64,000 bases of DNA from Lacrimispora sphenoides (lineage in GTDB: Bacteria; Bacillota; Clostridia; Lachnospirales; Lachnospiraceae): assembly GCF_900105215.1 (NCBI RefSeq), contig NZ_FOIP01000002.1, positions 372,001-436,000 of the forward strand. Direction: 5' to 3'. The notes under the pieces are model-generated. The model saw only the letters and a list, made by a program, of their open reading frames with translations. It was not told where the DNA came from and did no database searches. Shown piece after piece: positions 8,606-15,895 of this stretch (its first letter is position 1; each line of letters opens with the position of its first letter). The position numbers were made by a program, and so were the translations under genes.

Positions 8606-10519
8606 ATGAGTGAAAAACTAAAAGTTGAACTCCAAGATAGTCAGGGTAATGTTTATTATACGCATACGTCAGCAGATGTGGTTTTTTTGGAAGATGGAAC
8701 ATCAGTAAAGGCAAAACTTGAAAACTTGGTGGACAAATCAGAAGGCGATATTTCAGAAACCATTGTAAATACCGTGGAAACCATTGATACAAAGTTTCCT
8801 GTTCCGGCTGCGGGAGATACTATTAAGCGGTTCTTGGGTAAAGTAAAGAAATTTATTGAGGATTTTAATGGCAGTACTCTTAAAGCCGATGTTACATATT
8901 ATATTAATAGTTCAACAGGGTCGGATGACAATACGGGTACTTCATCGCAGATGGCATTTAAAAGTATTGATAAGGCACTTAGTTTAATCCCTAAAAATTT
9001 GAATGGATATACGGTTCAGTTGTGGATTGGTGCGTCTGATTCAGATTTATTTCTATCTGGATATTATAATGGAAATATTAAAGTAGGTGCAAACGGAGAT
9101 ATTGCACAGCGTGGGGTTAAGTCTGCATATATCAGTTCGTGTGATGCACATATAGAAATAAATTCGTTTAGTATATCAGGGATTGGAATATTTACTGATG
9201 GTACCAAGTATGCACTAAAGATAAGTAAATGCAAAAGCGTACAAGTTCTCAGTACAAACATAGTTGGTACAACAGATATAAATAATGGATATGTGACAGG
9301 TATCAGTTGTGATACTAGTGCATCAATACAAATCATTAATGGTTCAGTATCAAATAAATATAGAGCAATATATTTCAAAAGGTGTGGGAATTGCTACGTT
9401 AGGTGCGGTGGTACTAGTAACCACTTTGGTATTACTAGTGAAGAAACAACCGTTAACGTTGATCAGATTACATATCCTTCATCTTTAGTTCCATTTAGCT
9501 CGAAAGGTACTGGTGCAATATTATTCAGTACTGGTGCAGATAAATTAGTTGATGATATCTTATATTATGTCACTGCTGGTAATGGTGTAGAATCTGGTGA
9601 TGGTACATGGAGTAACCCATTTACTACAATATCAATGGCTCTAAAGGCAATACCAAAGAATCTCGGTGGATGTAATGCCAAAATTATTATAAATAATGGA
9701 ACATATCCAGAGGAAGTAACAATCCAAGGGTTTTACAATGGTAACTTAATAATTACAAGTACTACACCAGATATAATATCTTCTAACGTAAACGTGGATA
9801 GGATAACTATAAATGGTTGCCTAGCGAAAGTATCAGTATTGGGCATTAAAGTCACAAACAGTTCAAGCACTATAGCAGTAAATGTCTCTAACAGTAACAG
9901 CGTATATTTGCATTACCTACAGATCGATGCTTCTGTGACTAGCCAAACTGGTATATACGCTGCTGTAACAAATCAGATAAGAATATACTATTGTGACATT
10001 TCCCAGAAGAACAAAGCAATGGATTTTGTAGATTCAGACGGTTATATTTGGGCATGTACAGGATCGAACAATACTATTGGAGTTGTAGCATCAGGTACTT
10101 CTAACGTACACATAATTGGTACCATTCCCGGTGCAACTACCCCAAGGCAGACTTTTAACGGTGGAGTATTTATCGGACAGAACGGTACACAGATTTCGAA
10201 CGTAATTACATCTGGATTATCATGTACATGGGGTACAATCCAGAATGGATATATCAGGAATGGTAACCTGACTGGTATTGCAATGGTGACGATACAGATC
10301 GGTGTGGTAATAAATACAAATCTGAGTGCTGGTGTTGAATATACAGTATCTGGATTCCCCGGGGCTTATGGTGGTAATGCTGCACTGTCCGTTTCTCCAC
10401 AAACCATAGTCGATACCTGTTTTATAGATGCGTCTGGTGTTATACATGTCAAATTCAATAAAGCGCTATCGATGCCATATGGGATATTATTCACACATAC
10501 ATACTTAACAACATCATAA
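8606..10519 (+). CDS. Right-handed beta-helix tail fibre / tailspike-like protein
   Basis: 637-residue protein likely to form the receptor-binding tip. Residues 1-45 share the attachment pattern of the preceding fibre; residues ~45-85 share the GDISETIV-TIDTKFPVP module of the gene at 7258. Two parallel-beta-helix-like units follow, at about residues 97-310 and 318-530, each opening with a YY-x-x-S/T-x-G signature, then an AL-x-x-IPKNL-x-G line and a GYYNGN/GFYNGN line. Repeated S/T/N/V/I-rich short strands fit pectate-lyase-like folds. The last ~100 residues look like a separate C-terminal domain. Whether it cleaves a glycan is unknown. GGAGGATTCAT precedes the ATG. Confidence 0.75.
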   Translation: MSEKLKVELQDSQGNVYYTHTSADVVFLEDGTSVKAKLENLVDKSEGDISETIVNTVETIDTKFPVPAAGDTIKRFLGKVKKFIEDFNGSTLKADVTYYINSSTGSDDNTGTSSQMAFKSIDKALSLIPKNLNGYTVQLWIGASDSDLFLSGYYNGNIKVGANGDIAQRGVKSAYISSCDAHIEINSFSISGIGIFTDGTKYALKISKCKSVQVLSTNIVGTTDINNGYVTGISCDTSASIQIINGSVSNKYRAIYFKRCGNCYVRCGGTSNHFGITSEETTVNVDQITYPSSLVPFSSKGTGAILFSTGADKLVDDILYYVTAGNGVESGDGTWSNPFTTISMALKAIPKNLGGCNAKIIINNGTYPEEVTIQGFYNGNLIITSTTPDIISSNVNVDRITINGCLAKVSVLGIKVTNSSSTIAVNVSNSNSVYLHYLQIDASVTSQTGIYAAVTNQIRIYYCDISQKNKAMDFVDSDGYIWACTGSNNTIGVVASGTSNVHIIGTIPGATTPRQTFNGGVFIGQNGTQISNVITSGLSCTWGTIQNGYIRNGNLTGIAMVTIQIGVVINTNLSAGVEYTVSGFPGAYGGNAALSVSPQTIVDTCFIDASGVIHVKFNKALSMPYGILFTHTYLTTS

Positions 10520-10532
10520 AGGAGGAAATATT

Positions 10533-10991
10533 ATGAAACATGAGAGTATTAAAGTTGGTGATATGGTTCTGGAGATTGCTAAGGGTAGTTGTGGATTAGA
10601 TCGTGTAGGAGATACAGCTACCGTTGCTATTGTAATAGGCTCAAATACGATTGACGATATTCACAAGATTTTGACTTCTAGCAATGTCATTACTAAGTAT
10701 GATATTGATGGCAAGGAAGAATGGAAGAAGGACAACCTAGTCTACACTGGTCGGATATTCATGCGGTCTGACTTCCCGATCGGTATCGAGTATACACAGA
10801 TCGGGACAGAAGATGGTGCGCCCACATACGGCAATGTAGAGGTCATGGGTCAGGTATTCATAGCTGAGTACAGGACACCAACAATCCAAGACGAGGTGAA
10901 AGAACTGCAGGAACAAAATAAGGTGCTTAATGCTCAGGTAGTTTATCTGTCCATGATGTCCGGTATTGAAATGGAGGTAGGTCATGAATAA
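10533..10991 (+). CDS. Phage tail-associated protein of unknown function
   Basis: 152-residue protein that I do not recognise. It is mixed alpha/beta with a C-terminal helix rich in Glu/Gln (DEVKELQEQNKVLNAQVVYL) that could be a short coiled coil, and no signal peptide or membrane segment. AAAGGAGGAAAT precedes ATG 10533, 13 bases after the tailspike stop. It ends by overlapping the XkdX-like gene by 8 bases. The position (after the fibres, before XkdX and holin) is where clostridial phages keep small fibre-associated or chaperone-like proteins; this role is inferred from position only. Confidence 0.6.
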   Translation: MKHESIKVGDMVLEIAKGSCGLDRVGDTATVAIVIGSNTIDDIHKILTSSNVITKYDIDGKEEWKKDNLVYTGRIFMRSDFPIGIEYTQIGTEDGAPTYGNVEVMGQVFIAEYRTPTIQDEVKELQEQNKVLNAQVVYLSMMSGIEMEVGHE

Positions 10992-11121
10992 ATTTGAAAC
11001 AGTAAAAAAATTTTACAATGCAAAATTGTGGTCCATTGGAATGGTATGGAATGCTGTAGGCCGCTGGATTACCGAAAAAGAATACCTGGATATCACCGGG
11101 AAAGAGTATGGGAAAGAGTGA
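10984..11121 (+). CDS. XkdX family protein
   Basis: 45-residue protein matching the small XkdX family found just before holin genes in Bacillus PBSX and many clostridial phages. It shows the family line of an N-terminal FETVKKFYNAKLWSIGMVWN followed by an AV-x-x-x-W-I-T-E-K-E-Y-x-x-I-T-G-K-E-Y ending. The ATG at 10984 overlaps the previous stop by 8 bases (ATGAATAA), and a GGAGGT at 10974 serves as its ribosome site. Function of the family is not known. Confidence 0.8.
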   Translation: MNKFETVKKFYNAKLWSIGMVWNAVGRWITEKEYLDITGKEYGKE

Positions 11122-11132
11122 GGAATATGAGA

Positions 11133-11555
11133 ATGAAAAAAGAAGCGCTTTGTACAGTGGCAGGAGCAGTGGGAAGCTTCATAACGTCATTATTTGGGGG
11201 CTGGGATACCGGGATCGGTACTCTGGTCCTTTTTATGGTCATTGATTTTCTTTCCGGATTGGCAGTGGCCGGAATCTTCAAGAGGAGTACCAAAACAGAA
11301 ACCGGTGCATTGGAATCTAAAGCGGGCTTTAAAGGATTGTGCCGCAAATGCATGACCCTTCTATTTGTCCTTATCGCCTACCGTCTGGATCTGGCCATAG
11401 GGACTAATTACATACGGGACATGGTGATTATTGGATTCATGGCAAATGAACTGATCTCTATCGTGGAGAATGCCGGACTCATGGGTCTGCCGCTTCCGGC
11501 AGTTCTGATCAAAGCCATTGACGTGCTTAAGAAGAAAGCAGAAGTAACAGAATAA
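11133..11555 (+). CDS. Phage holin (Phage_holin_4 / TcdE-like)
   Basis: 140-residue holin that would permeabilise the membrane for endolysin release. It resembles the phi29/TcdE (Phage_holin_4_1) group: FGGWDTGIGTLVLFMVIDFLSG is the typical first hydrophobic hairpin, followed by a basic loop with SKAGFKGLCRK, then two further hydrophobic segments around MTLLFVLIAYRLDLAIG and MVIIGFMANELISIVENAG. ATG 11133 is chosen because GAGG at 11120 is 9 bases away; ATG 11127 is also possible but too close. The endolysin gene follows after a hairpin. Confidence 0.88.
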   Translation: MKKEALCTVAGAVGSFITSLFGGWDTGIGTLVLFMVIDFLSGLAVAGIFKRSTKTETGALESKAGFKGLCRKCMTLLFVLIAYRLDLAIGTNYIRDMVIIGFMANELISIVENAGLMGLPLPAVLIKAIDVLKKKAEVTE

Positions 11556-11567
11556 CATTTAACTTTT

Positions 11568-11595
11568 GGGCCTAGGATTATCCTGGGCCTTTTTC
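11568..11595 (+). terminator. Hairpin between holin and endolysin
   Basis: GGGCCTAGGA and TCCTGGGCCT form a 10-pair stem with two G-U pairs and a TTA loop, followed by TTTTTC. It fits an intrinsic terminator, perhaps partial, between holin and endolysin. Confidence 0.6.
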
Positions 11596-11609
11596 AATTG
11601 GAGGTACAT

Positions 11610-12443
11610 ATGGGATCATTAAAAGGATTAATCAGCAGAGGGGTAGAAGAAGAAGGATATATTGAAAAGGAAACCAACGCTCAGTTGGATTCTAAGACAG
11701 CTAATAAGGGCAGCAACAACTACACAAAATACTCACGAGATGTTAATGCCTGGGGGCTGATGGGGTGTCAGGGACAACCCTGGTGTTGCACAATGCAATT
11801 TGCTTTAGAAAGCTATGAGTACGGCAAAGATGTTGCCCTGCTGCACTGGAATATGACTCACAGCACCTATGTAGGGTATAACTGTTTTTCCACCTACAAC
11901 GCCTTTAAGAAGGCTGGTAAAGTAGGCATGACTCCCCAACTTGGAGCTGTGGTTATATTTGATTTTTCCCATGCCGGAAGAGTAATCCGAATATACTCTC
12001 AAAATGGACAGAAGTGGTGGGATTGTCTAGAGGGTAATACATCATCGAATCTATCAGATCGTAATGGTGGACAGGTTAAGATCAAGACAAGGCCGTGGAA
12101 TGACGCTACTGTAAAAGGGTTTTGTTATATCGACTATGTTGAAGATGATAAACCGGGCTGGATAAAAGATCAGAAAGGCTACTGGTATCGCAGAGAAAAT
12201 GGCAGTTACCCTGCTGATAAGTGGTGTATTATCAATCATCATTACTACCTATTCAACAGAGTTGGATATATGGTCACTGGTTGGCATCGCTGGGACGGGA
12301 AAATCTGTGATCCAGATGATGGATCAGGAGAATGGTATTTCCTTGACAGCACGAAAGATGGACCTCTGGAAGGTGCCTGCTGGCATACCAAAGATAACGG
12401 CGCTCAAGAGATATGGACTATTAACAAGAATGATGACATTTAA
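11610..12443 (+). CDS. Phage endolysin, CHAP-like with C-terminal wall-binding repeats
   Basis: 277-residue lysin. The N-terminal ~170 residues look like a CHAP/NlpC-type peptidoglycan amidase-endopeptidase: candidate catalytic Cys lies in GQPWCC (about residue 56), candidate His in DFSHAGRV (about residue 118) and a later EGNTSS segment supplies a polar residue. From about residue 180 there are aromatic wall-binding repeats (GWIKDQKGYWYRRENGS, NHHYYLFNRVGYMVTGWH) like choline-binding/CW repeats. ATG 11610 follows GGAGGTACAT. No signal peptide, so release depends on the holin just upstream. Catalytic residue assignment is inferred from position. Confidence 0.85.
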   Translation: MGSLKGLISRGVEEEGYIEKETNAQLDSKTANKGSNNYTKYSRDVNAWGLMGCQGQPWCCTMQFALESYEYGKDVALLHWNMTHSTYVGYNCFSTYNAFKKAGKVGMTPQLGAVVIFDFSHAGRVIRIYSQNGQKWWDCLEGNTSSNLSDRNGGQVKIKTRPWNDATVKGFCYIDYVEDDKPGWIKDQKGYWYRRENGSYPADKWCIINHHYYLFNRVGYMVTGWHRWDGKICDPDDGSGEWYFLDSTKDGPLEGACWHTKDNGAQEIWTINKNDDI

Positions 12444-12501
12444 ACTCTCTCCAGATCAGGATGGTGCGCTGCAGTTTCCGGGGCTGGCGGGGTAATGTAT
12501 A

Positions 12502-12529
12502 GGCGGTAACCGGTATTCCGGGCCTTTTT
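12502..12529 (+). terminator. Terminator after endolysin
   Basis: GGC...CCGGTATTCCGG...GCC hairpin followed by TTTTTG. It belongs to the family of similar hairpins that recur at 13150, 13783 and 16583. Confidence 0.55.
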
Positions 12530-13009
12530 GTGTGCGTATGCGAAAAACGTCAAAAAAAACTTAAACCCAATAGGACAATGTTAAGGTGTGGTAATTCAGG
12601 GTCTTTAGTGCTTCCAGTTAATACTAGAGCCGGTGCAAGATTTACTCTCACTACAGTTAGCGTTAATGTTAAGGGTTTTAAAAAACCTTGTATTAAACTT
12701 GAATTTACAAGCGACATTGCAACTAGAGTGGCGGCTCTCACACTTGATTTTCAGATATTCAAGCAGTGTAAAGGTATGGCGACTCCTATTCCTATCGGAC
12801 CTGTTTGGACTTTTTCACGGCTATCAACCATTACTGATAGTAACACATTTTCATTCTTTATTTGTGACTGTGATATCTGTGATGACGAATGCTGCACATA
12901 CAGCGTTGTTACAAGGGTAGCAAGTACTGTAACAGTAGGCGTTACTTCTGTTAATCATGCATCACTTTCCGCGTTTATTGTAGATAATGACTGCAATGCC
13001 TGTAAATAG
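12530..13009 (+). CDS. DUF4489 family protein, start uncertain
   Basis: Up to 159 residues. From residue ~18 it matches the clostridial DUF4489 pattern: an L-x-C-G-x-x-G-S opening (MLRCGNSGS), then repeated beta-rich lines (TTVSVNVKGFKKPCIKLEFTS, TRVAALTLDFQIFKQCKG, PIGPVWTFSR) and Cys-rich end (FFICDCDICDDECC). These proteins are found in spore formers and are thought to be coat or exosporium associated; function is unproven. Oddity: GTG 12530 sits inside the preceding terminator T-run and has no ribosome site, and the ATG at 12578 also lacks one. The natural 5' end may have been lost when the phage module arrived. Confidence 0.65.
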   Translation: MCVCEKRQKKLKPNRTMLRCGNSGSLVLPVNTRAGARFTLTTVSVNVKGFKKPCIKLEFTSDIATRVAALTLDFQIFKQCKGMATPIPIGPVWTFSRLSTITDSNTFSFFICDCDICDDECCTYSVVTRVASTVTVGVTSVNHASLSAFIVDNDCNACK

Positions 13010-13149
13010 TAGGAAATATTAAATACAAATAAATGATTAAATACAAAAAATGTTTAAAAATGTGAATTAGTAGAAAAGTACGGAATATGACGTGCTTATG
13101 GTATGGGTATTCGGGAATTAAGAGAATTTAAGATATAGAGTAAAGTATA

Positions 13150-13186
13150 GGCGGGTATCCAATATTCGGGCCCGCCCTTTATTTTT
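13150..13186 (+). terminator. GGCGGG-CCCGCC terminator
   Basis: GGCGGG (13150-13155) pairs with CCCGCC (13171-13176), followed by CTTTATTTTT. It probably ends transcription of the DUF4489 gene. The loop (TATCCAATATTCGGG) resembles those of the other island hairpins. Confidence 0.7.
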
Positions 13187-13390
13187 ATTAATTACCATAA
13201 CCCATCTGTTGTCCATTCAAGATCAGAACGGGTGTTGCAGTGTCCGCGGAGTGATCATTGAATACAAAGGGTCATTATTAAAAGTATTACATATAATATA
13301 TTGTGAAGTCAATAATTTATTACTCCTAATTAGTGGGCTCCGGTTCTTTGACCTGGGGTCCACTTTCTATATAAGCCATTCTCGAAATTC

Positions 13391-13418
13391 ACACCTTGTC
13401 TACCTGTCCCATATAATA
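13391..13418 (+). promoter_or_regulatory. Mother-cell (sigma-K/E-like) promoter for Cys-rich gene
   Basis: ACACCTTGTC at 13391 and CATATAATA at 13410 fit the sigma-K pattern (AC ... CATA-NNN-TA). The same arrangement, with identical 14-base spacing from ACACC to CATA, precedes the gene at 15896. Confidence 0.55.
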
Positions 13419-13450
13419 TTATGAATACGGAATGAAAGGAGTGAAAGTAA

Positions 13451-13771
13451 ATGAGTAGTGATACTTTTAAATGTAGATGTGAATGTTTTGAAAAGCGCGA
13501 ACCAAAACGCGAATGCGAATGCGAAAAGAAGCGCGAATGCGAAAAGAAGCGTGAATGCGAATGCGAAAAGAAGCGTGAATGCGAATGCGAAAAGAAGCGT
13601 GAATGCGAATGCGAAAAGAAACGTAAATGCGAATGCAAACCTAAATGCGAATGCAAAATCAAATGGGAATGCAAACCCAAGTGCGAATGTGAATGCAAAC
13701 ACGAATGTGACAAACGTGAAAAGTATGATGAGTATGAAGATTACGAAGAATATGACGAGTATGAAAGATAG
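13451..13771 (+). CDS. Cys/Glu/Lys-rich repeat protein, probable spore-layer protein
   Basis: 106-residue low-complexity protein that I cannot place in a named family. Residues ~20-58 are tandem ECECEKKR-type repeats, then K-x-K-C-E-C variants (KPKCECKIKWECKPKCEC), then an acidic/Tyr tail (EKYDEYEDYEEYDEYE). Nearly one residue in five is Cys, in C-x-C pairs, which suits disulfide or metal cross-linking. AAAGGAGTGAAAGTAA precedes ATG 13451. A mother-cell-type promoter and a terminator frame it as a single-gene unit. Other frames also stay open here because the 24-base repeat has no stops; this frame has the ribosome site. Spore coat or exosporium role is inferred. Confidence 0.7.
   Translation: MSSDTFKCRCECFEKREPKRECECEKKRECEKKRECECEKKRECECEKKRECECEKKRKCECKPKCECKIKWECKPKCECECKHECDKREKYDEYEDYEEYDEYER
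13511..13624 (+). repeat. 24-bp tandem repeat encoding ECECEKKR
   Basis: Unit GAATGCGAATGCGAAAAGAA + GCGT, copies at 13511, 13553, 13577 and 13601, with one 18-base short copy at 13535. All are in frame with the 13451 gene, so copy-number change would alter protein length without frameshift. Confidence 0.9.
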
Positions 13772-13782
13772 TTAATGATAAG

Positions 13783-13813
13783 AGCGGGCTTCGGTATTCC
13801 GGGCCCGCCTTTA
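13783..13813 (+). terminator. GCGGGC-GCCCGC terminator
   Basis: GCGGGC (13784-13789) pairs with GCCCGC (13803-13808), followed by CTTTAAAA. It lies 12 bases after the Cys-rich gene. Confidence 0.7.
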
Positions 13814-13845
13814 AAAAGTTCTTTGCAAAATGTCTGCATGGATAT

Positions 13846-15129
13846 TTAAAACTTCTGAATGTAATATTGAGTATTAATAATAAGCCACATTTGGGTATCG
13901 AATCTCATAACAGTCCAAATAGATAAACCTTGAAGATTATATTCCTCTACAAGTCTAGCCCTTGCATCAAAGCTTCTTGCATCTTTAAACCATACTACAT
14001 GCAGAATCCCATCGATATCCATATAGTAGAAGTAAGATGACTGTGCTGCTTCATTAAATTGTATTGGTATATCGTTTTCCGATGCAATTTCCACTGCTCT
14101 ATTATTAGATATTATAACAGCTTCTGTGGCACCTGGAACATATGGAAGTGTCCAATCATAACCTAGAACGGTGACTCCTAGAAAAATTTTTTCGGAGGGA
14201 ATAATATTAACCACATAATCTAACAATTCTCGTAAAATATTAACCGGAAATATTGCGCTTGGATAGCTATAAGACCTTGCCCAGTCATAAGAAGAAAATA
14301 TAATTCCATCTGCAAATTCAGATAATTTTGAATAGTCTAATCTTTCAAAATTGACGCCTGGTATATCTACATTCGTTGCCGGTGTAATGGTAACCAGCAC
14401 CTTATAACCTTCTGAATGAAATATTGCAGAGGCTCTTTTCAAATATGCTGCAATGCTGTCTATGTTGCCATTGGTTACGTTTTCGGCATATATATTTATA
14501 CCATAAAAACCTTTCGTTCTTAATATGTAAAGAGCGTTATCAATAAAGCGATCCTGCACAGTAGGGTTATTTATAATATTATAGGTTACTTCACGTCTAA
14601 TGATTCCCTCTTCAGTCATAGTGGAAATAAACATCATGGGCGCAGCACCATATGTTTTAGCTAACTGGATAATTTCAGTATCATCAGAACTGGAGATAAT
14701 TTCGCCTTCACTTGTAGTCCTATAATTAAAAATAGTCAGATAAGTTAAATAAGGGAGCGTCTTTGTTAAAATAAATCTATCTATATAAGGAAATGTATAA
14801 CCAATAGTACCAACTGATCTTGTTTTATTCGTCTGATAACTAATAACAATCGTTTCACCAGCGTACAAATATTCTCTATCGGAAAGATAGGGGTTATTTC
14901 TTAATAGTTCCATTGGCGTAGTACCATGCTGCTCCGCAATACTCTCTAAGGTATCACCGACCTGGACGGTATAAAGTGTTTCAGGTTGAACAATTACAAT
15001 AGTCTGGCCTACTGCTAAATCGTTAGGATTTGTAATTCCGTTCTCCAATATTAATCTGTCAACAGGGATTTCGTAATACTCTGATATTGAATAGATGGTT
15101 TCACCGGGCTGGACAACATGTATGACCAT
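13846..15129 (-). CDS. LysM + GH18 protein, YaaH/SleL-like, degenerate active site
   Basis: 427-residue protein with two N-terminal LysM repeats (about residues 1-46: IHVVQPGETIYSISEYYEIP; 50-97: LYTVQVGDTLESIAEQHG) and a C-terminal family-18 glycosidase barrel, the layout of YaaH/SleL cortex-fragment N-acetylglucosaminidases. In active relatives the barrel strand 4 motif is D-G-x-x-x-D-x-E; here it reads FYGINIYAEN, so the Glu is kept but both Asp positions are Tyr. No signal peptide, as in SleL, which is placed in the spore by the mother cell. ATG 15129 is chosen because GAGGGAAG lies before it; a TTG at 15141 is also in frame. A sigma-E/K-like -10 lies upstream. Spore role inferred. Confidence 0.82.
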   Translation of the reverse strand: MVIHVVQPGETIYSISEYYEIPVDRLILENGITNPNDLAVGQTIVIVQPETLYTVQVGDTLESIAEQHGTTPMELLRNNPYLSDREYLYAGETIVISYQTNKTRSVGTIGYTFPYIDRFILTKTLPYLTYLTIFNYRTTSEGEIISSSDDTEIIQLAKTYGAAPMMFISTMTEEGIIRREVTYNIINNPTVQDRFIDNALYILRTKGFYGINIYAENVTNGNIDSIAAYLKRASAIFHSEGYKVLVTITPATNVDIPGVNFERLDYSKLSEFADGIIFSSYDWARSYSYPSAIFPVNILRELLDYVVNIIPSEKIFLGVTVLGYDWTLPYVPGATEAVIISNNRAVEIASENDIPIQFNEAAQSSYFYYMDIDGILHVVWFKDARSFDARARLVEEYNLQGLSIWTVMRFDTQMWLIINTQYYIQKF

Positions 15130-15157
15130 GGCTTCCCTCAAATGATCTTATTAATTC

Positions 15158-15166
15158 TATTATATG
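15158..15166 (-). promoter_or_regulatory. CATATAATA -10 element upstream of the LysM-GH18 gene
   Basis: On the minus strand CATATAATA lies 28 bases before the start, fitting a sigma-K or sigma-E -10 (CATA-NNN-TA). The upstream GTTATAAAC could serve as a sigma-E-like -35, but its spacing is not ideal. Confidence 0.4.
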
Positions 15167-15337
15167 CTAATCCTACCTGTTTATAACATCATAGTATGCG
15201 GGTATCCGATATTCTGTCGTTCTTTGCAATCTCCTGCGGTAATGATTGCAACTCAACTTTTACTCCATAAAACTAAAGAATTTCCCCAGTAAATTTACCG
15301 GGGAAACCTCAAACACCATCAATAGGCGGTAACTCGA

Positions 15338-15691
15338 TTAATCTTTAAATACAATTGTATAATAAAGAATTATTTGTTTATTACCACAAGGGCATGTACA
15401 GCCTAAAAAAACTGTATCCTCTTGATTAAAACAAAAACCAAAAATGTGACCAAAAAGGTTGATTAAGAATAAGAAAAAATTCAATTCTCTCTCTAACTCT
15501 CTTGTGCTGCAGTAAGTGAAAACTTGAGCATACCAATTTTTACATGGCCTATGATCACCACGTCTAGGAATGTCCCAATCAATATTAAATTTTTTTCTCA
15601 GCATTTCCCTTTTTTCGTCATCTGATTTTTCTTCTATAGAATCTAATACTTCTTGTTTTAATTCTTCTAATTCATTTTCCTGTATTTTCAT
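15338..15691 (-). CDS. Hypothetical protein
   Basis: 117 residues, no family recognised. An N-terminal charged helical region (residues 1-40, many Glu/Lys) leads to a hydrophobic middle (FFLFLINLFGHIFGFCF, about residues 74-90) and a C-x-C-x-C ending (LGCTCPCGNK). It could be a small membrane-associated or metal-binding protein. AAGGGGGCGCAATATTGTT precedes ATG 15691, a usable though distant ribosome site. It lies between two spore-type genes in an AT-rich island, so it may also be a sporulation gene, but nothing in the sequence proves this. Confidence 0.55.
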   Translation of the reverse strand: MKIQENELEELKQEVLDSIEEKSDDEKREMLRKKFNIDWDIPRRGDHRPCKNWYAQVFTYCSTRELERELNFFLFLINLFGHIFGFCFNQEDTVFLGCTCPCGNKQIILYYTIVFKD

Positions 15692-15833
15692 AACAATATT
15701 GCGCCCCCTTAAATATTTACTTACAATATAATAATATTCAATATAATTATTTTTGACACAAGCCCTGATCCATGGCCTTTGTATTGCGGGGAAGTGTGGG
15801 GACTATGAGAGGGTTTAGTTTAATGCTATAAAC

Positions 15834-15861
15834 ACACCTTGTCTATTTAGCTCATACATTA
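15834..15861 (+). promoter_or_regulatory. Mother-cell (sigma-K/E-like) promoter for the YmaF-repeat gene
   Basis: ACACCTTGTC at 15834 and CATACATTA at 15853. The -10 fits both sigma-E (CATACA-x-T) and sigma-K (CATA-NNN-TA). Shared with the promoter at 13391. Confidence 0.55.
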
Positions 15862-15895
15862 TAGTACAATCTTAGCTAAGGAGGGTATAGAATAT

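Larger units (their letters stand above)
13010..13449. other. AT-rich intergenic stretch with hairpin and gene relic
   Basis: No convincing gene. It holds a direct repeat (ATTAAATACAAATAAATG at 13018 and a near copy at 13036), the terminator at 13150, a stretch at 13185-13225 that resembles the 3' end of the minus-strand gene at 16627 together with its flanking hairpin, and the promoter of the Cys-rich gene at 13451. Confidence 0.5.

Noticed and set aside
13330..13775. Several overlapping long open frames on both strands at the ECECEKKR repeat
   Set aside because: The 24-base repeat lacks stops in most frames. Only the frame starting at 13451 has a ribosome site and promoter.
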